Positions 24,409 to 33,689 of a stretch of DNA of 43,867 nucleotides are shown here, one piece after another. The DNA is from a virus. The position numbers and the translations under genes were made by a program. Under the pieces are notes generated by a model, which worked only from the letters and a program-made list of their open reading frames with translations, did not search any database and was not told the DNA's origin. The DNA is taken from the IMG/VR virus record IMGVR_UViG_3300037089_000376, positions 1 to 43,867 of that record; one strand, written 5' to 3'. Every line of letters starts with the position of its first letter. Position 1 is the first letter of the stretch.

Positions 24409-25074
24409 ATGAGCAGTATTCGCAGCACAATTGGAGAGAGTAAATTTGCAGGAGCTGGGCAGAGGCGGATGGTAATTCCAAATGCCAACGGTAATGAAGA
24501 TGCTCAGTCATCACAACCGCAGATTACGCCAGAGCTAGCCACTTCTTTACGCATGCAGGCGCAGGAACGTCAAGAACAGGTTGAGTTGCGCGGTCTTGCT
24601 GATGCTAGACGTCGCATTGATATCATCACTGGACTTGGCAGAAGAACAAAAGAAGTTCCATTAGAAACTAATGATGGTACAGTTATCTTCACGCTAAGAA
24701 CGCTCAAGACATTTGAGCAGAATTGTTTGGCGCAGGTTGTTGAACAGTCAGAGCGGCTAACAACAACAGAGGGAAGATTGATATTCGCGCCTACCAGTCT
24801 TGCGAAAATCAGGGTTGAGGCGTTATCACACTCTCTATTTTTGATTGATGGTCAGTCCATAGATATTATTCTTGGGACGGCCAATGTAGCATATGAAGAT
24901 CAGGTATTAGCTCGTAAGGATTTGATTAGTGAGATGGATCATGCCCTCATCAATCATTTATTCAACAACTATGAAACGTTAGCCCAAGAAACCTATGACG
25001 GTTATATTCCAAAGACCGCCGAAGAGGCCAAGGAGGTGGTGGAAACCATCTCCAAAAGTGGTACGGACGCCTGA
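24409..25074 (+). CDS. Tail assembly chaperone, first ORF (gpG-like position)
   Basis: A 221-residue protein between the tube and the tape measure, where tailed phages encode tail-assembly chaperones. It has a Gln/Glu-rich N-terminal region, a central beta-containing part (EVPLETNDGTVIFTLRTLKTF) and a helical C-terminus. TAAGGAG precedes ATG 24409. Its 3' end overlaps the next ORF, which is in the +1 frame. A strong internal Shine-Dalgarno-like AAGGAGGTGG (25030-25039) lies near the end, upstream of a TCC-AAA-A site (25051-25057). The chaperone assignment is based on position and overlap. Confidence 0.65.
   Translation: MSSIRSTIGESKFAGAGQRRMVIPNANGNEDAQSSQPQITPELATSLRMQAQERQEQVELRGLADARRRIDIITGLGRRTKEVPLETNDGTVIFTLRTLKTFEQNCLAQVVEQSERLTTTEGRLIFAPTSLAKIRVEALSHSLFLIDGQSIDIILGTANVAYEDQVLARKDLISEMDHALINHLFNNYETLAQETYDGYIPKTAEEAKEVVETISKSGTDA
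25030..25060 (+). promoter_or_regulatory. Candidate +1 frameshift site between chaperone ORFs
   Basis: AAGGAGGTGG (25030-25039) precedes TCC AAA A GTG at 25051-25060. A lysyl-tRNA on AAA (25054-25056) can re-pair on AAA (25055-25057) and continue with GTG in the downstream frame. This is a mechanistic inference from the overlap. Confidence 0.4.
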
Positions 25075-25399
25075 GCACCAATTTATAAGACATCTCATGA
25101 AAACGTTTGGTAAGCCACCAGACGATCCACTGTATGAGAATATTAACGCATACTTAAAGGTATGGTTGTATGAAAGTTGGCTTCATGATCAGGAGTTAGA
25201 GGCTCAGAAGCTAAGAAACCAGGCTATTCTTATTGGATCTTTCTCCAATCTCGAAATGGCTCAAGGAATGATCCGGCAGGAGAATCCAAATGTGCAAGCC
25301 ACAGATTTGGATGAGACCAGCAAGAAAGTTCGTGAGCAAATTCTTGAGGCCAATAAAGTTGGTAAGAAAAAACGCAAGAAGCGCAAGGTGGTTAGCTAA
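25058..25399 (+). CDS. Tail assembly chaperone, second ORF (gpT-like position)
   Basis: The frame is open from 24983 to the stop at 25397-25399, in the +1 frame relative to the preceding ORF. From the candidate shift at 25058 it encodes 113 residues: a helical domain (HQFIRHLMKTFG, AYLKVWLYESWLHDQELEAQ) and a very basic end (KKKRKKRKVV). ATG 24995 and ATG 25097 are possible independent starts, but neither has a convincing ribosome site. By analogy with lambda G/GT, it may be made mainly as a fusion of about 329 residues. It overlaps the tape-measure start by one base. Confidence 0.6.
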   Translation: MVRTPEHQFIRHLMKTFGKPPDDPLYENINAYLKVWLYESWLHDQELEAQKLRNQAILIGSFSNLEMAQGMIRQENPNVQATDLDETSKKVREQILEANKVGKKKRKKRKVVS

Positions 25400-27579
25400 T
25401 GGATGAAACAATTAATCTTGATAATGCCATAAGGTTTGCGGAAAGTCTTGGCGGAAAAGCTAAAGAAGAGGCTATCAAGTGGTTTCAGACCATGAAAGAT
25501 GGTGGCAAAGAAATTGTAAGTTTTGCCACCATCCATAATAAGATGGGGGATGAGGTTACTAAGGCCCTACAGGCAGCTGCTCAAGCCGCACATGAATTGT
25601 TTAACCAATTTTTATCTCTCAGTTCTATTGGTATTGCTGTAAAAGAAGAAACAGGCAAAGCCGTAGCGGGTATTGCGGAAATATTTAAGCAGTCGGATAT
25701 TGGTATTTCAAATGCTGTGATGGGTACTTTTGATCTACTGGGAGTGATTGATAAAAGCATTACTGGAATGGGCAAGTTGGGAGAGTCTGGTCTGGAAGCC
25801 AGCTCAAAAATGACAACTGCCTTCAAGAGTGTTTCTCCAATATTGAACAGTATGTTTGGTAATAATTCCGGGATAATGAATTTTACAAATGCTGTTATCG
25901 AAGGAAGAGATCGTGTAATTAGTTTGGAAAGAGAGTTGATTAATATGGCTCTGTCCCAGGGGCGAGTCGCTGATGTTAGTGATGATTCAGCTAATAGCTT
26001 TAAAGGTATGAATGAATCATATACGGATTACGTAAATATGTCCGTTAAAGCGGCTACGGAAACTGGGCAGACGGTTGCCTCTATGATGGATCTGAATAAA
26101 GCGCTTTCTGCAATTCCAGGATCGTTGAGTAGTGCAGAGGAAACTGTAAAGACTTCTAGATTGGCAGCCGCTGCCGGAATGCAGCAATTGGATGTAGCAA
26201 AACAATTAGCGGATATGTATACGCGCCTTGGTACTAGCGAGAAAGATGCCCTCGAAAATATGGCTTATATGCACGACAAGGCTGGTGATTCCAAGCTTCG
26301 ATTTGAGGCTTTCAATCAGACAGTGTTGAGCATAGCTGGTAGTTTCAAGATGTTAGGCGACAATACTAGTGCAACTACCAATTTTGTGAATGCTTTTGAT
26401 AAGGCCTTCCAAGATAGCAAGATTAGTCCAGAGGCTATGAAGGAAGTAATTACGGACATTGGTACTGGCATTGAAAAAATGGATGTGGCCAAGCAAGCAT
26501 TTATATCGGGAGCTTCGGGCGGGCCTGGTGGTTTAGCTGGAGCTGCCCAAATTCAAGAGCTTATGGCAACTGGTCATATGGATGAAGTAATTAAAAAGAC
26601 AATGACCGCAATGCAAGCTCAATTTGGAGGGCCAATTGTTACTAGGAAAGATGCTGCTAATGACCCAGCTCTTGCTGGTGAATGGTTTAAGCAAACACAG
26701 TATTTAACCCAAACAGCTGGTATTGCAAAAGATGAGAAAGAGGCTAATCGAATTTTAGAGGCCATGAAGAGTGGCGTAATGGATATGTTTAAGCCAGGTG
26801 CCGCCGAGGAAGAAAAGGGATCGGCTCTGGATAGGCAACTTGGAAGAGGGGCAAGTCTTCAAAAAGAAACCCAAACTACATTGATGAGTATTCATCAAAC
26901 GTTGGAAGCTAGCCGTCTGAGACAAGATCAGTTTTATAGCAAGGAGTTTGGGGATGTAGACAAACAATTGCATATAATGGCCGAGTCTATGGGTTTGGTT
27001 CGCGATAATAGAAAAGGCAGTGGCGCGGAACACGCGGGGGTTCTGGCCCTTGCTAGGGGCAATGAAGATGCTGCATATCAAAAGCCAGACTGGAATGAGA
27101 TGACGGGTAATTCTTTCAGTTTGGGAGGTGTTGGCGAAAAGGCCAAACATGAGTTTGACTCTTTCTTGACTAAAATGTCTGGTGGCAAACCAGCTGCCGC
27201 TGGCAAAGCGCCTGCAGATACCACCATGATTCGACATCATCAGCCAGTGACTACTGCTGGAATTTCGCCGGACGCCACCATGATGCGACAGCAGCCACCA
27301 CCAGGAACAACCGCTGGACTTCCACATATAGCCCCAAGTCATAGGTCTGGTTTGGGATTGCCAGAACTTCCAGATGTTCACAAGATGACATTACCAACAC
27401 TACCAACATTAGGGGAGAATGAAACAGCCGCCCAATCAATTGAACATAAGTTTAAGGACATGAATCTCAATCTAACTATTGATTTGGGCGATCATAAGAT
27501 AATCAATGAAATGATTAGAGCCGAAATACAGAAAGAAGATCAATTAAAAACTCAACAACAGGCAACCGGAATTAGATAA
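25399..27579 (+). CDS. Tape measure protein
   Basis: A 726-residue, mostly helical protein starting in the TAATG overlap after the chaperone ORF, with AAGGTGG upstream. Long amphipathic and Ala-rich helices dominate residues 1-600, with moderately hydrophobic stretches around 85-140. Near residues 603-642 it has two short repeats (DTTMIRHHQPVTTAG and DATMMRQQPPPGTTAG). It ends in a helix rich in Glu and Lys. Tape measures occupy the tube and set its length; at about 1.5 angstrom per residue this would suggest a tail near 110 nm. Order and composition support the call; no enzymatic domain is evident. Confidence 0.8.
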   Translation: MDETINLDNAIRFAESLGGKAKEEAIKWFQTMKDGGKEIVSFATIHNKMGDEVTKALQAAAQAAHELFNQFLSLSSIGIAVKEETGKAVAGIAEIFKQSDIGISNAVMGTFDLLGVIDKSITGMGKLGESGLEASSKMTTAFKSVSPILNSMFGNNSGIMNFTNAVIEGRDRVISLERELINMALSQGRVADVSDDSANSFKGMNESYTDYVNMSVKAATETGQTVASMMDLNKALSAIPGSLSSAEETVKTSRLAAAAGMQQLDVAKQLADMYTRLGTSEKDALENMAYMHDKAGDSKLRFEAFNQTVLSIAGSFKMLGDNTSATTNFVNAFDKAFQDSKISPEAMKEVITDIGTGIEKMDVAKQAFISGASGGPGGLAGAAQIQELMATGHMDEVIKKTMTAMQAQFGGPIVTRKDAANDPALAGEWFKQTQYLTQTAGIAKDEKEANRILEAMKSGVMDMFKPGAAEEEKGSALDRQLGRGASLQKETQTTLMSIHQTLEASRLRQDQFYSKEFGDVDKQLHIMAESMGLVRDNRKGSGAEHAGVLALARGNEDAAYQKPDWNEMTGNSFSLGGVGEKAKHEFDSFLTKMSGGKPAAAGKAPADTTMIRHHQPVTTAGISPDATMMRQQPPPGTTAGLPHIAPSHRSGLGLPELPDVHKMTLPTLPTLGENETAAQSIEHKFKDMNLNLTIDLGDHKIINEMIRAEIQKEDQLKTQQQATGIR

Positions 27580-28547
27580 TGTCTATATTAGATTCGATTA
27601 CAGATCGGGCTTCCCAATCATTTCATACTGCGCAGGGTGCAGTGGCTGGAAATTCTGCCGATCCGCCGGGATTCACTAATCTGGCCTCACCCCCATCTCC
27701 GAGTGGAAGCCAAGTTCGTCAAGCTCAAATTCCAAACTATCGCTTAGCGACCGCTACCAGAAATATGGTTCGCTGGTTTTTGCCAGAGCTTGGTATCGTT
27801 GAGATGTATATCAATCCACAGGGTATCAAATATACAGAAACCAAACACATCGGAGCGCCTATCAGGACTCGTGGTGGATACATGGTTCAGTATTGGGGCG
27901 AAGAACTTGGTAAAATTTCGATCAGTGGTACAACGGGATCTTCTGGTGTCGAAGGAATCAATGTTATCTATGATATTTATCGCAATGAACAAGTTGCATT
28001 TGACCCAATAGCTTTAGCGGCCGAAGCTGCGAAAGATCTGGCGTCTTTGAGCAATGGTGTGTTTAGCGGTATTAAGGGAGCAGGTACATTGCTTGGTGGA
28101 ATTGGAAAAGCCGTTGGGGTTGGGGTCAACTCGCTATTCGATCAGGTAAATAATGTAATCAAGACAGGCAATGTAGATCCATTACAACCACGCCCAACAT
28201 TGGCGTCTATTGCATTCCAAACAGAAATGTATTGGTCAGGCTGGGTATTTCGTGGCTATTTCACTTCGATGACAGTAAACGAGGCGGCTGATAAGCTTGG
28301 ACAATTTGATTATGGTTTGGAATTTACAGTAACGCAGAAGCGCGGTCTTCGTTTGAATTTCATGCCTTGGCATCGCAGCGCTGTTAATGGGCCATCGAAT
28401 TCAGATCCATCGTTTGGTACCCCTTATTCTTTTTCAACTCTGATGGACCAAACCCCAAAGAGAAGTGTTAGTCCTGCTCAGCAAGCAGTTTTTACAACCG
28501 CAGTACGCTCTTTGGATAGTGCCTTACAGAGTTCTAGACCACTGTGA
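27579..28547 (+). CDS. Baseplate or tube-proximal protein after tape measure
   Basis: A 322-residue protein sharing a one-base overlap with the tape measure. The core has EMYINPQGIKYTETKHIG and QYWGEELGKISISGTTGSSG, a beta pattern seen in proteins joining tube to hub. A Gly/Ala-rich insertion (about 155-195, GIKGAGTLLGGIGKAVGVGV) separates it from FRGYFTSMTVNEAADKLGQF, which ends in a strand typical of tail tube-like folds. It probably forms part of the baseplate hub or distal tail. No LysM or lysozyme motif is visible. The functional name is inferred from position. Confidence 0.6.
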   Translation: MSILDSITDRASQSFHTAQGAVAGNSADPPGFTNLASPPSPSGSQVRQAQIPNYRLATATRNMVRWFLPELGIVEMYINPQGIKYTETKHIGAPIRTRGGYMVQYWGEELGKISISGTTGSSGVEGINVIYDIYRNEQVAFDPIALAAEAAKDLASLSNGVFSGIKGAGTLLGGIGKAVGVGVNSLFDQVNNVIKTGNVDPLQPRPTLASIAFQTEMYWSGWVFRGYFTSMTVNEAADKLGQFDYGLEFTVTQKRGLRLNFMPWHRSAVNGPSNSDPSFGTPYSFSTLMDQTPKRSVSPAQQAVFTTAVRSLDSALQSSRPL

Positions 28548-28554
28548 TATATAG
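28545..28554 (+). promoter_or_regulatory. Candidate GATATAT late-promoter element
   Basis: TGATATATAG, overlapping the stop codon TGA of the preceding gene, ends 8 bases before ATG 28563. It is identical to the copies at 22804 and 24380. Confidence 0.4.
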
Positions 28555-28562
28555 GGAATTTG

Positions 28563-31500
28563 ATGAGTTTTTTACAATCGCTCGGCGGTATTATTAATGA
28601 TCAATTTGGAATTGGCGAAAATACCTCTCACTCACTGGATACAGTATCTGGTGGTGCGTACGGCCGTCTAGGTGATTACGCTAAAAAATTCGATCAATCT
28701 GCTGAACGCACATATATCGAAGATGGGTTTATCAGAGATATAAGGCCACGTAGAAGATCTATTCTATTTCAACAGCCAGATTTCTATGTTGTAGTTAAGA
28801 AGAGAATGTTTTCAACTCTGATAGATAATTCAAAATTGGATGTTCTTGAAGAGAAAGAGAGAATACTTATAGCCGCAACAAAAAGGCTATTCCAAAATAA
28901 ATGTCGTATTTTGGCGGCATATGAGAAACTAACCAAAATTGAACAGCTTACATTTGATTCTGGAAGATTCAATACCTTTTTAGGGCCTGCATTATTAGAT
29001 TTGATAGATACTAGTAATGATCTATTTACGGCTTTAGGATCGAATGGACTTAGTCCATCCACAAAGTCAGCTATTGATACTCTGCGAAAGGTGATTTCAT
29101 ATTCAGAGCCGGGAGCGTTTAGTAATTGGACAACCAATGATTATGACGCTGTTTTTGGAAAGGATATTGGAGAGGGGCCAGGAACGTTTGAATTAACAAA
29201 CATTACCTCCATCAAGACTACTGTTTCTACCGAATGGGGCAACGGGCAAGCAAGTATTACGCTTGAAAACCCATATGACCTATTGACTATTAAGGAAGCT
29301 GACATTGATCAGGCAATTACTGATGTTACCAATCCAATGAGGACTGGTAGTTACTATATGTTTGTCGAAAATGAGCTTCAGAAGACGATTGATAAATTCA
29401 AGGCCGATCTTGCTGTAGAAAGACAACTTCGTGGAGCCAGTCAGATTAGTTTCAAGACAAGTCCAGGCACAGTGTTGTCAAAGCCAGTGAGGGCGATTTT
29501 AGATGATGAAGGGGTTGAGGTTTTGTTTACATACTCAACCGGGATAAACAATTTTCTATCCTCTATTGGTAACGCAAAAAATATCAGCAAAGTATTTTCA
29601 TCGGTGGCCAATGTATTTTCAACGGGAAGTGTTACCATTGAGCCACAATTTTTGGCAGGGAATCCAAGTGGAAACATCGGCCAAAACAATCAATTAACCG
29701 CGTCTGAGCGCAAGAAGTTTGAGCAAATCATTTCAGACACTTTCACACAGCTGTCTCAACATGAAACTTCGCAGCGCGATATGAAGACTCGGAATCTTAA
29801 AACAAACTATGCGCGCAATCGAATGCGTTTGTTCTTCAATGGTAAACACATTGTCCAGCCAATGGATACGATTTCGATTTGGATGACAAGCAGGACTGAT
29901 GAAGATGCCAGGATGCCTGGAGGGTTTAAGAAGCAGCAAAACGAATTGGGTATTGGTATAACTCAAAAATTCGATACCATTATCAAGAACATAAATAGTT
30001 CTATAAATTCAATGTTAGCTCCCACTGGAACTTCCTATGATGATCTTGAACGACTCAGTGTAGTTGGGCCAGATATGCCAAAATGGCTGTGGCGCATGTT
30101 CAGGCAAGATATTACCAATCAGCCTACTGGGCCTTGTATTTTCTCTGGGCTTGTTGGGAAAGGTGGCCAGGGAGTTACCGGAAGCTGGAATGATGGTAAG
30201 TTTGCTATCAGTTTTACCTGCGAAGATAATACAGGATATTTTGACAAGAGTATGGTTAATTTCAAACCATCCTCAGATGTATTTAATGCATCTATTTATG
30301 ATCCTCTAACTCCATTTGATGTTAGCCTTGACGCAGCCACTGGCGCGGCAATTACAGATCCTGCTAACGGAAACGTGCCTCCACTATTGAAGGAGAACAG
30401 GGACTTGCTTCAGAGCGGAATGCTGATTTTTAGAAGTGGCCCAAATAAAGGAACCCAGGCTACAGAAAACCTATATACACATGCCCCCAAGGAGGTTTCT
30501 TTTGACACATGGCGAAGTGTATTACACGACCCAGAAGGCCTGGTATACCGCTGGAAGCAGGGAATCCAGTCGTTGACATTTACTCAACGTCCAAATCGTT
30601 TATCAAACACCGAGCATGAAAGGGCTGTATTATTGACGGCCAAACCATTTGCTGGTCAAGATGTAATGAATGTTATATCTCTTTTGATAACTGGAGTTCC
30701 ATACAATTACGATACCTTCTTGAAAGCGGCTATTGAAAATGGAAACTCATTAGGCGGTCGCGATGGTTTAGCCAATCTTCCGTCGGCATCTACATACATT
30801 CAAGGTCTACTTGCCGAGATTGAGAGAAACAATCTTATTTGGGGAAATTTTATACCTCACAAGCAGTTAGTTGTCAATGAGGCGGCTGAGCAATTTATAG
30901 CTCAACAACGTTTGGATATTGTAACCAAAAACTCAAATCTAACTCAGCAATTGAATGAGCTGGCACGCACACAAGACCAATTACTTTTGTATCAACAGAA
31001 TGATATGTTCCAAGGAGCAAAAGTCCCGGCCTCTGTAGATAGCGTTGTGTTTGCTAAGAAAATTCAGGCATTGAAAGCAAATATTCAAACGGCGCAAACT
31101 AACTTTATGAATACCATCTCGGTAAACAATCCGGATGTTGGTCTTACGGTTATTGGTAATGATGTAAACTCAGATCCTCTGGTAACAGACACTAATCCAA
31201 GCAAAAACCAAGCACAAAGGCAGAGAGATGCTCTACAATTGAGGCAGAGATTGTTTGCGATGACGGCTCGTAGGTTTTGGCAGGTTAGGGCCAATCAAGA
31301 CAAGAACCTATTTATTGTAGACGATCAATATGACAAGAACTTTGACATCATGGCCTTTGAGAGAAAGATTGGAAACAAGATAGACTTGTTCAATAGCCAG
31401 TACTCAAATGTCGGCGAGCAAATTGGTCATGTCAAGAAACTGTTGAGTTTGGAATGTTTTGCAAATACTCAAGGCCACATTATAGTAAGGCCCCCTGGTT

Positions 31501-33689
31501 ATAATAAAGTTCCAAGCTCTGTATTTTATAAGATGTTCAAAGACCGTGACAATAATGGTGTCAAGGTTTTCCCTGATTTCTTGGAGAGCTTATATTTCAA
31601 TCAGGTAAAAGATACACTGACTCAAATTGAAGTTACAGAGGATAATATTCGTTTGCGCGCGATAGCTCTTGGTGCGCTTACGGATCAGGATATGGTCAAC
31701 CTAATCAATGGAAATTCGACCACTGGTGGAAGTTTCAACTTCCTAACAAGTACGGGCACCGGAACAAATCTATTGCAATTCTCTCAGCAATCAAATCCAG
31801 AGGATCAAGACCCAAACCACTCATTGCTTATATCTCTGTCTAATTATCAGCAGCGGATTTCAAATCAAGTAAAGAATTCAAAACTATTTACGGCAAGCAC
31901 TCAGGCGAGCGTTTTCCTTAATCAACTCAACCCAAGCCCAGATACACAAACCAGTGCGTTAGAGGTGATTCGTAATAGATTGAAGATTGTAACCGGCACA
32001 GAGCCGCCAACGCTTGATCAATTATTTTCAGATCCTCAATTTTCGCGCATTGGACAGAGAAGTCAAACCAGCAAACTCGCCCTAATAACTCAAATAGCTC
32101 AGTTTGTTTCACAGCGTCAAACGCTGTTGAAATCAGCTTTGGGGGCCATTAGGAATCTAAAGGATGGGGTTAGTGTAAATGCCGTGCCAGATCTTGGTGC
32201 TCAAAATTCAAATAACCAAGTAGTCAATGCTGTTGTTGCTCCATTCCTGAATCGAAAGACTCAAATCCCTCAGATTTTGGAACATATGATTGAGTATGAG
32301 GATGAGGATGATCTTGGGCCAGGATCTGGTCGCAGGTTTATACTTACTGCTGATAGAATTGTCAGTTTGACGATTTCTGAAAACCCACCTCCATTTACAA
32401 TGGTATCTGTAAATGGATTGTTTGGGCAAGGTTTTACAGATCCTCCTGGCGGGTTACAGACCTCTAATGATGGTAATGCGGTAACCTCAGCTTATGCTGT
32501 TGATTATGATATGTGGTATCAATATGGATTCAGAGCGCCTAAATCTATAGAAGCTCCATTCTTCAATGATCCGAACATTCAATGTGCACCATATGCCGTT
32601 GCTGCTTTATTGGAAGCTCGCGAGAATATTCTGCAGGGCAGTGTTGGTGTTGTTGGATACAACGAATATTACCAACCTGGAGATGTAGTTTACATTGAAG
32701 ACAAAAATCTGCTTTTTTATGTCAAATCCGTAAGTCATTCATTTTCGTATGGGAATCTATCCACGACACTTGAGCTTAATTATGGCCATAGTCCCGGTGA
32801 GTATATTCCTACGATGTTGGATATTGTTGGTAAGGTTCTGTATAGTTCTAAGGGCTTCTTTGATCAGTATCGAAGCGAAAGATTCGAGATGTTGGGATCT
32901 GCCAAATCACTTGGGGCTCTTACATTTGTTTCTTCGTTATCAACATATACAACTCCTCAGGGCAATGATACCAGGCTGCCACCTAGCACAGATCCTTTGG
33001 CGGCTTTATTGGGTGGGCGGTATGGAGAGCGTAATAAGAATATTCTGAGTAATATTCTGCTTTATGTTAGTGGTAATCTAAACCAACAGACTTTCCAGAA
33101 TAAAAAGCCATTTGTCAAAATAGTTTATTATAGAACGGTAGGTTCTTTTGATAGCGATATGTTTAACTTTGCAACCAGTGTCAAGGATTGGCTTATTAAT
33201 CCAGAGAGCAGTACATCTACTGGCCTAAGCCCGATAAAATTTAACACTGGCAGTAGTGGTAAGGCAAACGCAGTTGGGCTCAATCCAAGTGATATTGTAA
33301 TTGAACAGGTTGACTTTACTGATCCTGCGAACCAAACAAGGGTTCAGGTATTTCCTGATACTGTGGCAGATTCTGTTGCTAACACCCAAGGGCCATCATC
33401 GGCTGCCGTTTATGCTGCAAGAGCTTGTAGTGTATCAACAATATCTCCGGAAGATTTCAGAGTATTTTTAGCCAATACGGTTATTGATGTATTTATAGAC
33501 TCTAAGCCGATACCAGTTTTGTCCGCTGATTCTGTTGGAACGGCCCGTGCCGCCGCCGCTGCAAGTTCTGGGGCTGGTGCTGGCGCTGGTAGCGCCGCTG
33601 GAGCGGTTCAAAGCGCTTCTAGCTCAGCAAGTGCGGCAACCGCCGCTGCAGCCGCTGGAGCCGCCCGTAACGCAGCTGGAGGCAAATAA
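28563..33689 (+). CDS. Giant baseplate hub protein
   Basis: A 1708-residue protein, far longer than T4 gp27 (about 390). Several segments fit a hub of the gp27/gpD type: ASITLENPYDLLTI and NRMRLFFNGKHIVQPMDTIS in the first third, and VYIEDKNLLFYVKSVSHSFS then YGNLSTTLELNYGHSP near residue 1380. The centre (about 770-860) is Gln-rich and coiled-coil-like. The last 50 residues are a low-complexity Ala/Gly/Ser tail (AGAGAGSAAGAVQSASS). The ATG at 28563 is preferred over TTG 28560, with AGGGA upstream. It overlaps the spike gene by one base, consistent with a shared hub-spike complex. Confidence 0.68.
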   Translation: MSFLQSLGGIINDQFGIGENTSHSLDTVSGGAYGRLGDYAKKFDQSAERTYIEDGFIRDIRPRRRSILFQQPDFYVVVKKRMFSTLIDNSKLDVLEEKERILIAATKRLFQNKCRILAAYEKLTKIEQLTFDSGRFNTFLGPALLDLIDTSNDLFTALGSNGLSPSTKSAIDTLRKVISYSEPGAFSNWTTNDYDAVFGKDIGEGPGTFELTNITSIKTTVSTEWGNGQASITLENPYDLLTIKEADIDQAITDVTNPMRTGSYYMFVENELQKTIDKFKADLAVERQLRGASQISFKTSPGTVLSKPVRAILDDEGVEVLFTYSTGINNFLSSIGNAKNISKVFSSVANVFSTGSVTIEPQFLAGNPSGNIGQNNQLTASERKKFEQIISDTFTQLSQHETSQRDMKTRNLKTNYARNRMRLFFNGKHIVQPMDTISIWMTSRTDEDARMPGGFKKQQNELGIGITQKFDTIIKNINSSINSMLAPTGTSYDDLERLSVVGPDMPKWLWRMFRQDITNQPTGPCIFSGLVGKGGQGVTGSWNDGKFAISFTCEDNTGYFDKSMVNFKPSSDVFNASIYDPLTPFDVSLDAATGAAITDPANGNVPPLLKENRDLLQSGMLIFRSGPNKGTQATENLYTHAPKEVSFDTWRSVLHDPEGLVYRWKQGIQSLTFTQRPNRLSNTEHERAVLLTAKPFAGQDVMNVISLLITGVPYNYDTFLKAAIENGNSLGGRDGLANLPSASTYIQGLLAEIERNNLIWGNFIPHKQLVVNEAAEQFIAQQRLDIVTKNSNLTQQLNELARTQDQLLLYQQNDMFQGAKVPASVDSVVFAKKIQALKANIQTAQTNFMNTISVNNPDVGLTVIGNDVNSDPLVTDTNPSKNQAQRQRDALQLRQRLFAMTARRFWQVRANQDKNLFIVDDQYDKNFDIMAFERKIGNKIDLFNSQYSNVGEQIGHVKKLLSLECFANTQGHIIVRPPGYNKVPSSVFYKMFKDRDNNGVKVFPDFLESLYFNQVKDTLTQIEVTEDNIRLRAIALGALTDQDMVNLINGNSTTGGSFNFLTSTGTGTNLLQFSQQSNPEDQDPNHSLLISLSNYQQRISNQVKNSKLFTASTQASVFLNQLNPSPDTQTSALEVIRNRLKIVTGTEPPTLDQLFSDPQFSRIGQRSQTSKLALITQIAQFVSQRQTLLKSALGAIRNLKDGVSVNAVPDLGAQNSNNQVVNAVVAPFLNRKTQIPQILEHMIEYEDEDDLGPGSGRRFILTADRIVSLTISENPPPFTMVSVNGLFGQGFTDPPGGLQTSNDGNAVTSAYAVDYDMWYQYGFRAPKSIEAPFFNDPNIQCAPYAVAALLEARENILQGSVGVVGYNEYYQPGDVVYIEDKNLLFYVKSVSHSFSYGNLSTTLELNYGHSPGEYIPTMLDIVGKVLYSSKGFFDQYRSERFEMLGSAKSLGALTFVSSLSTYTTPQGNDTRLPPSTDPLAALLGGRYGERNKNILSNILLYVSGNLNQQTFQNKKPFVKIVYYRTVGSFDSDMFNFATSVKDWLINPESSTSTGLSPIKFNTGSSGKANAVGLNPSDIVIEQVDFTDPANQTRVQVFPDTVADSVANTQGPSSAAVYAARACSVSTISPEDFRVFLANTVIDVFIDSKPIPVLSADSVGTARAAAAASSGAGAGAGSAAGAVQSASSSASAATAAAAAGAARNAAGGK

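Noticed and set aside
26755-27381. Minus-strand ORF of 208 codons within the tape measure gene
   Set aside because: Composition (many Trp, His and Ser) is that of an antisense frame, and no promoter or ribosome site is visible.
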